In this document: piece by piece, positions 23,701-34,501 of the stretch
How the letters are laid out: each line of letters starts with the position of its first letter
Numbering within the stretch: position 1 is the stretch's first letter
Assembly: GCA_027627225.1 (NCBI GenBank)
Contig: CM051038.1
Span: 42,598,848 to 42,662,847, forward strand
DNA length: 64,000 nt
Direction of reading: 5' to 3'
Origin: Congeria kusceri
Taxonomy: Eukaryota > Mollusca > Bivalvia > Myida > Dreissenidae
Notes under the pieces: generated by a model
Told to the model about the DNA's origin: nothing
The model's input: only the letters and a program-made list of their open reading frames with translations
Database searches by the model: none
Translations under genes and position numbers: made by a program

Positions 23701-26089
23701 GACGTCACTGAGGTTAGAAAACACTAAATCAAATCCTCATACAGCAAAATTTTATGGCATCGCTCGCCACTTTTCTCTGGTTCCGATATTGTTTTTCATA
23801 ATGTCTTAGTGTAAATATGTTATGCATTTTAAGTAAATACCAGCTAAAATACGCTGATGGGAACCAAACTGAAACGGCTTATAAAGTTAAAACGGCCCAG
23901 ATTGGTTAAAACTGACAGTTATTAATACACGTGGTCAAAACGGCTCCATTAGTAGCTGTTTTCAGAGTTTTAATTTGAGCACAAACAGTCAACACAAAAA
24001 TATGATGTTTGTTTATTTTAGTTTATAACATAACATGTGATATGATGCACAAGAAGAATACAATTATGTGAATGTAAACTGTAGAATAATTATATTTAAA
24101 AACAATACTCATTAATAGACTTATTAGTTTTTTGTTGCGGTTCTGTTGCTAATGTTATTTTATAACTATTTGTGAGCAACAATTGTAATTTGTTATTTTT
24201 TTATCAATAAATTTAGAAAATAACAGCAGCAACAGAACCACAAATAAATAAATAATGATTATTTATGTATTTATTTTTAAAAAGATTCTCTGAATATAAA
24301 AGTATATAGTAAACATTTGCAACTGTTATTATTATATGCAATGTCATAATAAAAAAGATATGTCAATAGTGATCAGTATTGTGCTACATTCTTATGTATA
24401 ACTAAGAGTTCATTTAAAAGTAAATGGATTTTCAAAGACATTTAAGTCAATGCTTATTGTTGTCTTAACAATACTATAGTGCTTGATATATATACTTGTT
24501 TGGATCATTACATCTGCTTACTTTAATCCTTTATGTATGTGTCTTTCTACTTAATTTTCTCTGCCAAAACACTGACATATGTGTGTGTGTGGCACACTTC
24601 TTGTGTAATGGATAAAGTCAATATTGGGCTAAAAGAATAAACTGGCTCAGAAGAACAAAACTATGCATAAACTGTAAATTAATTATATTGCACAGTACAA
24701 TATACTTTTTCACAGTTACATGTAGTTGCAAGACCGTGTCGAATACTGTTATGAATGGTTTGTTCATAAACATGTAGGAAATAGATTATTGTTCGGTATT
24801 GATGTTGATGCAAGGTTCTTATTATGTTTGTTGTATTGTTAAAATCAACATTGATTTTGTTTGTGTTATTAATATGCAGACAGTAACATTTTGTGAAAAC
24901 AATGAAGATGTTTGAATAACTGAGATGAACTTGCGGGTATAGAGGGCAAACTTCTATTGTTGTCCTTTCTTTTTCCTATTTTAACATGTATATAGGATCG
25001 TTTCAAATAGCAAAAAATACATATGACATTGTCTTGTTATAATTTAGCATTTAAATCCCTATCCAGCATCATTTTGACCTTTTTGTGTCAATGGAATCCT
25101 GTCAACAACAAATTGGATAGAGCAACCGAATGAAAAAATAACTATATTATTAACATTATAGACAATTCATGGTTCTTATCTTACTTTCTTACGCTGTAGG
25201 TACTATAAATAGTTGATAGTATTTTTATACAATCAACTCCTGTGATAAATTTCCGTTCATAAAATACAACTTTAACTTAAATTGATCAGATGATCTGTAA
25301 AACAATGTTATAATTAATTTTAATATGCTCTCCATTGGAGTATGTAGATCTTATATGTATGCTACTAATAAGCGGTGAAACACATTAGGTGACAGCTGTC
25401 CGGCTAGCGCAGTGGTTGACACCCTCGGTTCTCATATCGCGGTGAATAACGATACAATTCACAGAGATCTACAATACCGCGCAACACATGTTTTTTTGCT
25501 GTTTTTTAAATACTACTTAGATGCTTTTTCGCGTAAACTAGGTAGCACCTATATTCATATTATATTATTTGTGTTGATAAATTTGATATATTTGTATCAT
25601 TAACCTGTTAAAACATTTGATATTGCAGCAATTTTTTGGATTGGTGCATCTGATCTGTTCATCGAAAATGAATGGCGTTGGATGACTTCAAAGGATCGCA
25701 TTACCTACAGCAACTGGGCGCTGCACGAGCCTTCGAATAACGGTGGAAATGAGAACTGTGCGGAAATAAGACCATTCGACAGGAAATGGAACGATAACCG
25801 GTGTGATGTGTCGCAATATTACATCTGTGAAATGAGGTATAACCTGTCTTAAGTGTTTTAAGTGTGCACTCTAGCAGTAAAATCAGGGTTAAGATATAGT
25901 ACAAACATAAAGGCATATGCCCGAGAGATGGCGGTCCAAGAGTACATTTTTACGTAGTATTCTTTAATTACCATTAAATCACTGAATACATGTAGTTTTA
26001 TTTCAACTATTATAACATGTTGCTAGCCATCATGTCATCGCAGTGATCTGTTTTATAATTTCAGTGTGGACACGGAAATAGTCGGATAA
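20661..26089 (+). CDS. Secreted C-type lectin, single domain, five exons
   Basis: Exons 20661-20727, 22459-22544, 23050-23140, 25629-25836 and 26065-26089 join to 158 codons plus stop, with phases 1, 0, 1 and 2 matching at every junction. Residues 1-22 form a hydrophobic signal peptide. The rest is one C-type lectin domain. Its parts are CPNSWTEYQQYCY (Cys26/Cys37, long-form pair), WELAQMVC, GAHLVEIES, FWIGAS, NWALHEPS, GGNENC, KWNDNRCD and YYICE. Likely disulfides are 26-37, 54-148 and 125-140. Calcium site 2 is largely present: EPS at 115-117 in place of the mannose-type EPN, Glu123, and WND at 135-137. No transmembrane segment or second domain is seen, so it should act as a small soluble carbohydrate-binding protein, plausibly in innate recognition or mucus. 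The ligand cannot be told from EPS. The first exon lies 150 bp after the DNA transposon end. Intron 3 is rich in repeats. Confidence 0.9.
22459..22544 (+). CDS. C-type lectin exon 2
   Basis: Begins after a CCACCAG acceptor and ends at CACAG before GTCAGG. It encodes HGCPNSW through EPWELAQ. Ending at 22544 rather than at the GTATCT five bases later gives the canonical W-x2-A-x3-C spacing with exon 3. Confidence 0.85.
23050..23140 (+). CDS. C-type lectin exon 3
   Basis: Follows a TTTTTTTGTTGCGTAG acceptor and ends before GTAAAC. It encodes MVCRDTGAHLVEIESAAENN and on to VERRN, the stretch around the second helix of the fold. It starts in phase 0 and ends in phase 1. Confidence 0.85.
23254..25593 (+). 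repeat. 34 bp direct repeat bracketing 2.3 kb of lectin intron 3
   Basis: TTATATTATTTGTGTTGATA followed by AATTTGATATATTT occurs identically at 23254-23287 and 25560-25593. The bracketed DNA includes a CGCCGCGAAGCGCGGGCG hairpin (23346-23363) and a foldback near 24.2 kb but no gene. Beside the first copy, TGCCTCGAAGAATATTTA is also duplicated (about 23234 and 23311). The bracket may mark an insertion or a local duplication. Confidence 0.6.
24132..24243. repeat. Inverted repeat in lectin intron 3
   Basis: Left arm 24132-24161 (TTGCGGTTCTGTTGCTAATG core) and right arm 24217-24243 (GCAGCAACAGAACCACAA core) are reverse complements with about four differences and a 55 nt AT-rich loop. It is a short foldback or MITE-like remnant, not coding. 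Confidence 0.7.
25629..25836 (+). CDS. C-type lectin exon 4, ligand-binding half
   Basis: Follows a TTGATATTGCAG acceptor and ends before GTATAA. It encodes WIG, the EPS loop, GGNENC, WND and the final YYICE. Ending 2 nt into a codon, it joins T of exon 5 as AGT. Confidence 0.9.
26065..26089 (+). CDS. C-type lectin exon 5, short tail and stop
   Basis: Follows a TTTTATAATTTCAG acceptor. It adds SVDTEIVG and a TAA stop. Few residues support it, but the acceptor is strong and the frame matches. Confidence 0.65.
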
Positions 26090-26167
26090 ACGGTAGAAAG
26101 GTTGGTGATGCCGTTCTTCAGTGTCGGGATTCAGCTATATCTCCATAACGAGTTAAAAAACAAAACA

Positions 26168-26173
26168 AATAAA
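26168..26173 (+). terminator. AATAAA polyadenylation signal of the lectin gene
   Basis: First AATAAA after the lectin stop codon, about 80 nt downstream, at a plausible distance for a short 3' UTR. Confidence 0.5.
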
Positions 26174-26756
26174 GACGATAAAATATAACGACATAGCTAT
26201 GCCTCTTCCAAAGTTTATACATATTACATGACAGTGGTATTCCGGTGGCTTGTATCGCTCGAGTTGATTGTGCAACGCTGAATACAACTTTACACTATCA
26301 ACGAGAGCGATGCAAACCACAGTCACGTAGTATTCCATTTATTCTATACCTCCGTACGATCAAAACACCATCACAAATATGCTATGAAAGAAACAAAATA
26401 AAAAAATAGTTTTGTTAAAGCCCGCGCATAAACACATATCATGTACGTCAATGTCGTCATTTAATTCAAATCAAAATGTTGTTACGGCGTCGTAGTGCCT
26501 GTAAATAGAATAGGGTGTTTCCCAGTGTCTCTCGGAACGTTACGTACATATACGATACTCAACTAACGTGTAAGTAGTCCGGTTTTTCCAGCCGTTGAAT
26601 ACGGAAAATTATCACACTTTGTGAAATAAAGGGATTATTTTTGGCTTATTGTATTTTAAACCGAAAATTCACCAATGTATTGTTCGTATGGTTAGTACCA
26701 TTTGATGATATTTGCCTGACACAACGTAGTGGACACGTGGGCTTTGCAGTGTCCAT

Positions 26757-27040
26757 TTGATTGGTACGAGATAATGTACATTTGTACATTTGAGTGGTAC
26801 GAAATAGTGTACAGTTGTAGGTTTGAGTGGTACGAGAAAGTGTACATTTATACATTTGAGAGATACGAGATAGTGTATATTTGTAAGCTTGAGTGGTACA
26901 AGATAGTGTACATTAGAACTTTTGAGTGGTACGAGATAGTGTACATTTGTATATTTGAGTGTTACGAAATAGTGTTCATTATTACGTTTGAGTGGTACGA
27001 GATAGTGTACTCTTTTGTACATTTGAGTGATATCAGGTAG
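26757..27040. repeat. Minisatellite, 33 bp unit, about 8.5 copies
   Basis: The unit begins GAGTGGTACGAGATAGTGTA and continues CATTTGTACATTT, with 10-20% divergence between copies. Because 33 is a multiple of three, both strands stay open for over 100 codons. The 11-residue periodic translations are taken as a side effect, since no start context, splice site or domain supports a protein. Confidence 0.8.
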
Positions 27041-27189
27041 AAAGCATATTACTGACATAAGTCTCGTAGCACGTAATGTATACTGAGTGAATGTTTGCCC
27101 GTAGCGTACAATTAACTGGTATCAAATAACTAGTATTCATATAAAAGGTAACACATACATTGTGTACGTGTATCTTGAATGAATTAGTG

Positions 27190-27815
27190 AACGTGTGACT
27201 GGTACCGGGTAATGAATATGTGACAGGTACCAGGGAAGATATAACTGACGGGAACCTGGTTGTGTATATGCCATTGGTTCCAGGCTGTGCATCTGTGAAT
27301 GGTGGCAGGTAGGTTATATGTGACTGGTACCAGGTAGTGTATATGCGATTGGTTCCAGGCTGTGCATATGTGACAGGTAGCAGGTAGGGTATATGTGACT
27401 GGTACCAGGTAGTGTATATGCGATTGAATCCTGGCTGTGCATATGTGACTGGTACCAGGTAGGGTATATGTGACTGGTACCAGGTAGTGTATATACGATT
27501 GGTTTCAGGCTGTGAATATGTGACTTGTAGCAGTTAGGGTATATGTGACGGTACCATGTAGTGCATATGCGATTGGTTCCAGGCTATGCATGTGTGACTG
27601 GTAGCAGGTAGGGTATATGTTCCTGGTACAAGGTAGTGTATATGCGATTGAATCCAGGCTGTGCATATGTGACTGGTAGAAGGTAGGGTATATGTGATCG
27701 GTTCAAGGCTGTGCATATGTGACTGGTAGCAGGTATGGTATATGTGACGGGTACCATGTGGTGTATATGCGATTGGTTCCAGGCTGTGCATATGTGACTG
27801 GTAGCAGGTACTGTA
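27190..27815. repeat. Minisatellite, 25 bp subunits in 75 bp higher-order units
   Basis: Subunits such as GTATATGTGACTGGTACCAG + GTAGT, GTATATGCGATTGGTTCCAG + GCTGT and GCATATGTGACTGGTAGCAG + GTAGG alternate in an ordered triplet, giving a 75 bp period over about 600 bp. ORFs on the - strand are period artefacts. Confidence 0.8.
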
Positions 27816-28799
27816 TCAAATTGACCTGACACCCATGATCTCTTATAGCATAATATATCGCTACATTTACATTGGTTTTTTTTTAAGTGTTCACTAATAC
27901 CATACCTGTATTTTGAAAGAAATAAAGTTGCTGATCTGTACGAGGTTGATCAGTAAGTTTGCCCTTTAACATAAAAAGTGACTTTGTCTTTGGAATACAA
28001 TGACAACATATCAAAAGCTTTCTTTGAAAACAGTTTGTTTCTGAAATGTGTTGTATTGCACCAACACGTCTTTTTTAAACACGATTACTGTGCATGGGCT
28101 TTAGTAAATGATAAAACTTCGTCATATTCGTAAAAAGTTCAATGTATCAACGCGTTTGAAAAATTATTTTATAAACATTTAAAGAAACACATAATTAATC
28201 TTGTTCATAGTACTCGCATGGCTAAGAGTATATGTAGTTCAGGGCCCAGGTGCTCAAATCTTCAAGGGCCAATTAAGCCATCTGCCTGTTAACTTTACAT
28301 GTAAATAATATTAATATTATAAGTAACTTGCTAATCAAACACTTGAAATGATGATTTGAGCATACCATTATTTAGAATACACTCATTAGTAAAACATTTT
28401 TAATCTTTACTTTACATTAAAGGTTTTCTTAGATCACACTATAAATTGACGAGAATGAACGCTTAGTTGCAATATTTCAACTTCAGACTGTACGCTTAGT
28501 TGCACTTTAAATCAATAAATGATAATGTGTTAAATTAACAACACTGTGCTGGTAATGTATCAGTACAACCAAATGTTCAATGTTGTCGGAAATATAGTCG
28601 ATCCTTACAAGTATTTTTTTCTTTTCAGCGGCTGCTCGATACCTTTAGCACACATTAAGTGGTAAAAGTTTACGTCAGACAAGTTGAAAAAAAACTGTTT
28701 GAATATAATACTAATGTGATTCATGAGTAAATGTATAATCCTCTTTACTCAAAATACTCTATCATTATTATATAGTACCATTATCAACGTAATTATCAA
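27816..28799. other. No recognisable feature
   Basis: AT-rich spacer without a domain-bearing ORF or array. Confidence 0.4.
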
Positions 28800-28915
28800 T
28801 TTAATCACCATCAGCATCTAAACATTATCATCGTCATCTTCATCATCATTATCATCACCATCATCATCATCACCACCACCACCATCAGCATCATCATCAT
28901 CATAATAATCTTCTT
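28800..28915. repeat. CAT/CAC trinucleotide microsatellite
   Basis: Imperfect ATC, ATT and CAC triplets run for about 115 bp, most regular at 28835-28905 (CATCATCATCATCACCACC). Confidence 0.8.
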
Positions 28916-30387
28916 CGTCATAGTTCTTAAAAATCTTATATACCTGAAAACCATATAAACATTAATTAAACCGAAAGACTAAATAGCCATATGTGTTTGT
29001 ATTCAATAGATCTTTTACAAACACGAGCAAATTTTTTTTTGGCGCTCTTGGTCATTGAAGTGTATCGCTGAACGAACTCCACTGAACAGCACGATGAAAA
29101 ACGTCTTTTCTCGAATAAGGGGATTTAAATTGTCCAGAAAAAGGCTTGTATACGTTGCAGAGTGCATTGGTTTGTAATGGAACCAAAAGTAAACTTAGTG
29201 AATCTTTATTTATAAGACGATACCTAAGTAAATGTCATATTTATCGTTAATGAAAAGAACAGATTTTTTTCCCAGCCAGCACACTGTTGACTTTATTCAC
29301 CCTTTCTTTTTCCTGCGCCGTACCTTTTCTGCGTCAAATACAATTACGAAGTTTTAATTTAATTTGGTAATTAATTGTAAGTTCATGTATATTGTTTATA
29401 CATGAACATTAACACATGTATCAAATAATAATAATCTCATGTAGAAATAGACCGATATAATTTAAATACTTTTAAATACTTGTATAATGATGGATAATTA
29501 GGGCATAATAATTTACATCTTTGCAGTCGCATGTACAGAGAAATAGAGAGGCATAACTTTCCAGTTGTTGTGTCAGATGTACAAACATAAAATACCAGAA
29601 TATTGACCATTAACTGAGGCATATTCATAAATTCAAACTTGTATCAACTATAAGTAGTTTTAACTCACAATTAAGCGTAGAGCACTTATCGTGTGTTTGC
29701 AACATACGATTGCGTACAGCTAAGCATGTTTAAGCTGATGACAATGATGAGCATAGGTCAAAGACTGCTTTTTCTAACATTCCAACAAAACAGTGGATAC
29801 ATATTATATAAATACAGCGATTACTTTATCAAACAAACTCTTTGATCAGTGTCAATCTTGCATGGATCAAAGCGTGTATAGTTATATATTTAAATTATAT
29901 GATGCATTCCTGAAGGCACATTTTTTCACGTTAAACTTGAAAAAATCTGCACCTATTAGTATCTCAGATCCTCACATTTGACCATACAAAAGCCATTAAA
30001 TCATTATTTTCGAAGGTTATCTGGGAAAACAACTAACGTGTCACCGTCGTGCAGATCCATTTTCGCTTGATGTACGGTTATACACAGCGAAAGTAAACTA
30101 CGAATAAAACACTTTTACTCATGATGCGACACTAAATTTATCAACGTTTTCTTAGTCCAAAACAATTATCAACTATTCAGTCTGCATATAGTCGGACAGT
30201 CTGTTTACAAATCTGAATAGTGCAAAAGAGACGAATCGACTGTTGGTCGAACACAACATTTGCACAACAAACTTCAATATAGAATTATTATTAAAGCATT
30301 GTTAAATGCAATGATCACGTTTCTATAAAAACATGTTTTATGTTAACATTGTTCACTGACGACACTTTGGCGGGCGCGGGAACAAAT
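28916..30387. other. No recognisable feature
   Basis: AT-rich. Short ORFs only, none with a domain or splice-supported exon. Confidence 0.4.
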
Positions 30388-30407
30388 AGTAGTAGTAGTA
30401 ATAATAA

Positions 30408-30455
<48 letters not shown>

Positions 30456-30460
30456 TGGTA
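30388..30460. repeat. TAG trinucleotide microsatellite
   Basis: A nearly pure AGT/TAG tract of about 70 bp, with two ATA variants near the left and GGT variants at the right. Poly-Leu and poly-Thr ORFs on the - strand are artefacts of it. Confidence 0.9.
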
Positions 30461-30834
30461 TAAACATCGATATGGAGGAATTGTGCGCGATGAACCTTAA
30501 CGTGCATGGGCACCTTTGATAAACGTTGCATAGAGTAGGGAGGTTTTCATTAAAGTACGCGATTGTGTAGTCTTGAATTCGAATCTTACTGGAACCATAT
30601 ATCACAAAAATTGTTTTTATCCTTGAATATATTTGTTCTCTGATATGTACCGTGCGCATAGACAGACATTTATTATAAAGCGCATATAAATCACAATAAG
30701 GTCAATGGTTAAAAATAATTGATTACGATGATGTGTGGTTTGTCCAATTGTAAAAGGAAAAAAAAATGTGCAATTGAATAGTAACCATATCAATTTCACA
30801 AAAATATGTACTGTGGGATATGAGATCCATGGGT

Positions 30835-30840
30835 TTTATT
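30835..30840 (-). terminator. AATAAA polyadenylation signal after the 14-3-3 gene
   Basis: Reverse-strand AATAAA about 10 nt past the stop codon. It is very close, so a more distal signal could be the one used. Confidence 0.3.
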
Positions 30841-30850
30841 TTTTCTTGTG

Positions 30851-31164
30851 TTAAAAGTCTTTTCCAGAAAACAGACTGTTTTGTGTCGGCGGAAACAATG
30901 TCGAACGCTCCGGCTCTGTTGTCCAAACCTTAATATTATCATGCAGAAGTTTCAGGAGATACGAACACTCGTTGTATCTTTCGTTGTCCACCTCACGGAC
31001 GCTTTCCATTTCATCCAGTGCCTGGTCATAGAAGCGCTTGGCATGGTCACGTGCCAGCGTACGATTGTCAAGCATTTCGTGGATAAAGACCGAGTAATTC
31101 ATGGCCAGTCCAAGACGCAACGGATGGGTGGCAGCTAAACTGCGTTCCGCATACTCAGTGGCAA
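30851..31164 (-). CDS. 14-3-3 exon 2
   Basis: Follows a TTTTACAG acceptor. It begins VATEYAERSLAATHPLRLG and runs to a stop after SGKDF. It contains the last four helices of the fold. Confidence 0.9.
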
Positions 31165-32116
31165 CTGTAAAATGTTAAAAATACTTATGTTTGTGGTTTT
31201 AAAGTTCATAAAGTTTTTATTGGTTATACTATTCGAATGTTCTCTTAAATTTAATCAAAGCTGTTCATGTTACCTATCGGCGTCACAAGGTAGGGTCGTG
31301 GGTACTGAGAACACAAAATAAGCGTGCCAACACATTTATAAATGTCGCATGTGTAATTTGTTATTGTGATAAAATGCAAATTAAAAATAAATATCACGAA
31401 CAAGTATGTAATAAAATCCAATCGGTCATAAAATGATCATAGGTCCTTAAATCAAATAGTTGTTTTAAAAAGTGTTAAATATGTTATGATTGAATAATCT
31501 GTTAGGTTTAATAATCTTTAATAATCTTTAAAACCAATACATGCAAATGAATACACATTAATATATCGTGTATGATTTCAATTGTTTTTTAGCATTGTGA
31601 ATTGTGTGTTATATCTGTGATCATCATTCCATAGTTCGAACAAATACCTTGATAGTGCTGCTTGATTTCGCCAATATATTCAGCGAGCTTAACTTCGTCA
31701 TCTTCCGCCTCGCAAAGATATCTGTAGTAGTCTCCCTTCATCTTATGGTAGAATATATCCGATTCTGGCTCATTTATCCCAGGCAGTAGTTTGGTATTTA
31801 GCATTTGTATTAAATCCTCACATAGACGTCGCATTTCTTGTTTTAACATTTCCCTATAGTCACTCACAATATTCTTCTTTTGCATCGTCAAATCCCTCAA
31901 ACCGACTATTTTATTTATAGCCTTTAAACCGTTTCGTCGGCGTGCGATTTCGTTTTTGTATGCAACCGCTAATAATTTTCGTTCTTCTGCATTGAGCTTT
32001 TGCATATTTGGCAATGACGCCACTAAATCGCTCATTATTTCCACCATTTCGTCATAACGACTTGTAAGTTCACACAACTTTGCCGTATGCGCCATCACAT
32101 GACGTTCCGATGACAT
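30851..32116 (-). CDS. 14-3-3 family phosphoserine-binding protein, two exons
   Basis: Exon 1 (32116 down to 31648) and exon 2 (31164 down to 30851) join in phase 1 through a GT-AG intron to give 260 residues, close to the usual 245-260. An in-frame TGA three codons upstream supports the chosen ATG. The phosphopeptide groove is intact: Lys54 in RKLLAVAYKN, Arg61, and Arg132-Tyr133 in MKGDYYRYL. HPLRLGLAMNYSVF and LLKLLHDNIKVW match the late helices of the family. These proteins dimerise and bind phosphorylated partners in the cytosol. Several normally fixed positions differ: the second signature YKDSTLIMQLLRDNLTLW is YNECSYLLKLLHDNIKVW here, and the linker after helix 3 is longer. The tail is not the usual acidic one. 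This suggests a diverged, probably duplicated paralogue rather than the main epsilon or zeta gene. No disabling change is seen. Confidence 0.92.
31648..32116 (-). CDS. 14-3-3 exon 1
   Basis: Encodes residues 1-156 and one base of codon 157. It ends CACTATCAAG before a GTATTT donor. It contains the dimer-forming N-terminal helices and Lys54, Arg61, Arg132 and Tyr133. Confidence 0.9.
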
Positions 32117-34438
32117 TGCAACTCATAAGAATTTACACTATATTCAAGCAGAAAAACTGTAATAATTATACTAGACTTTATTGTGTACAAACTTCAAATA
32201 ACACATGTTGTCACTCAAGTTATCGCGGAGTTTACAGCGCGTTTGTCTTTAACAATTTACAAATGTATGTCAGAATTATATATGATCATTATTCATTTTA
32301 ATTTGACACAACACAGTATTCAACGGTCATATGTTTTTTGTGAACATACATTTGAAATTAAATTATTTTATTTTCCTATAGCGAATGTAAGAAGCGTATT
32401 TCTCTACCTTAAATCACACATTTTCGTTTAGACCGAAAGGTCCTTAATAAAAAGATCATTCATGCATATTTTGTATTTACAGTGAATAGACTAGACGAAC
32501 CTGTATAGATCGATAGGGTTGATTGATTTCTTTCCTTTCATGCGTACTGAACAGTTATTTGATCCCTGCTATATAATCTAAAGCAGCAAGGACTGAAAAG
32601 CTAAATAGAAAATAAATGAATGTAAAGTAAACAACACAATAATGAAAAGAAACCGCATAAAATCGACCCGAATTCGAATGAATATACTAGTTGTAAAACT
32701 AGGTATTTATCAACTCAATATTAAACTTTTAGGAATTAAGCCTTAATATGCTCTGTAATTTAAATTTTATTTTCAGTAATGTAATGATATTAATCTGAAG
32801 AAAACATATGTTAAGAAAGAAGTAATTTAAGCGATCAATCAATATCCTCTAATCAATTAGTGTTCAATATACAAAAAGCGAAACATTTGACAAAACTATT
32901 GAAATAAACCTTAAATAAGAAACGTTCAAATTCTTAATGTTTTGAAAACACATAACTATAGTTAGAATAGTTAGTATAGTAATTGCAAGTACCACACGCC
33001 TATGAATGAATCTGGATGCGTTTAGATTTCTTACACCTAGGTGATAAAAATCTCATTTTGCATTAAGTAAAATACCGGGTTTAATTAACTTTTATGGTTT
33101 TATTATTGTATCGGACACATGTGTTTGTGCGTTGAATTAGCATCTACTTAATAAACATCCAGAAGGATAGTAACATTTACCAGATTCAAACGTTTAGCAA
33201 TAATTAACATCAGTTACAATAAGGCCAATGAAAACCAGTGTTGGTTTGCGCGTACATCTCCAAAAAGTATAGGGAGTGAGGTAAGAAGTAACTTGTTTTT
33301 CTTTAACTGTTTTTTTCTTCGCGGCATGTTCACCACACAGTTAAGGTATATTTGACTGCATGTAAACGTTTAAACGCCTCCAATCAAATAAAGTGTACTT
33401 TATAGTATATCATCACCAAGAGCGCCTGTCTCACACAGACTTATTCGAAATGTTTGCTAATGTTTGCTAATGGCCGAAAAGTATATAAGTTTTCATATAA
33501 GCGAAAACTGCTCTTATTACCGAAAATCAGATAAAGTTAATGATCGATAGGCAAAAAGTTCTTTTAGAGTCGGCAAGGGGTGGGGGGGTGGAGGTGGCGG
33601 GGCGCGGCTTAAGCGGAAACAAACAGCTGTTTATTAACGCCTAAGGAACGTGAGATATTGTGATACAATTTGTAAGAGATGCACTTGTGGTTTCACATAA
33701 AAAAAACAACTAGACATAATTTTTCCTTTATGACACAAATTTCTTGAAAAGCAAAAAAAGTTTAGTGTTTTATAAATAAATAACTTATTAATATATAATT
33801 GTTGGTAGAAGCTCAAAATGTCACTGGGAATATGTCAAACAAAATCACCTAGCGTGTTTAAAATACAAATAAGTGTCAACGATACTTCACAGCTCTAACA
33901 CGTTGGAAATGGTTATGCTCGAGAAGACAACTTTCTCTTGGCAGGACAAATAATAATATAAATAGTAAAATAACATTTCACGAAAATGTGTTTGGTATAC
34001 AGATACTGTTGTTGTAACAAATATAAGTCGAATAATCGTCCCTTAATAAAAAGCTAGTTGTGTCCAAATATAAAAAAAACAACAGATTGGAAATCATACT
34101 TGAAAAAAGTGACGAAAAAACCTAAAAGATATGTAATTATTTTTGTTTTACAATAACGAACAACTTTAATAAAGGATTTTTACCAAATAAATACGGTAAC
34201 AGTAAAATCGTTTAGACAGTTATTTTAATCTCCTCAATATGTGCTCAGTCTTAAATTTAATTATTATTATTCATTGGTATTAGCTGTTTATGTCCCGTGG
34301 GTCTCAAATGAGAGACGATGTAACGTATTGCTTAGTAACTTTAACGGCACTGGGCAAGTTAACATTAAATTTTTAATTGACAGATACCATACACAAACAA
34401 TAATGTATTATTGAAAGGTATTTGAACAGTTAAACAAA
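32117..34438. other. No recognisable gene
   Basis: AT-rich. Contains a G-rich run at 33577-33605 (GGGGTGGGGGGGTGGAGGTG) that could form a G-quadruplex. It has no domain-bearing ORF and no splice-supported exon. Confidence 0.4.
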
Positions 34439-34501
34439 ATGTAAACAATATACTGATATTTTTAAACAAAAAACATAACAACACCAGTATATTGTTTACA
34501 T
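34439..34501. repeat. Perfect 17 bp inverted repeat, 29 nt loop
   Basis: ATGTAAACAATATACTG (34439-34455) is the exact reverse complement of CAGTATATTGTTTACAT (34485-34501). Confidence 0.85.

Noticed and set aside
23254..25593. LTR-type element in lectin intron 3
   Set aside because: The 34 bp direct repeats are too short for LTRs, and the bracket has no gag or pol blocks.
26646..27058. Repeat protein of 11-residue units on either strand
   Set aside because: Same reason: a 33 bp minisatellite, open on both strands, with no signal peptide, domain or splice support.
27534..27832. His/Tyr-rich repeat ORFs on the - strand
   Set aside because: Product of the 25/75 bp minisatellite.
30315..30659. 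Leu-rich ORF of 114 codons on the - strand
   Set aside because: The Leu run is the TAG microsatellite and the rest has no domain.
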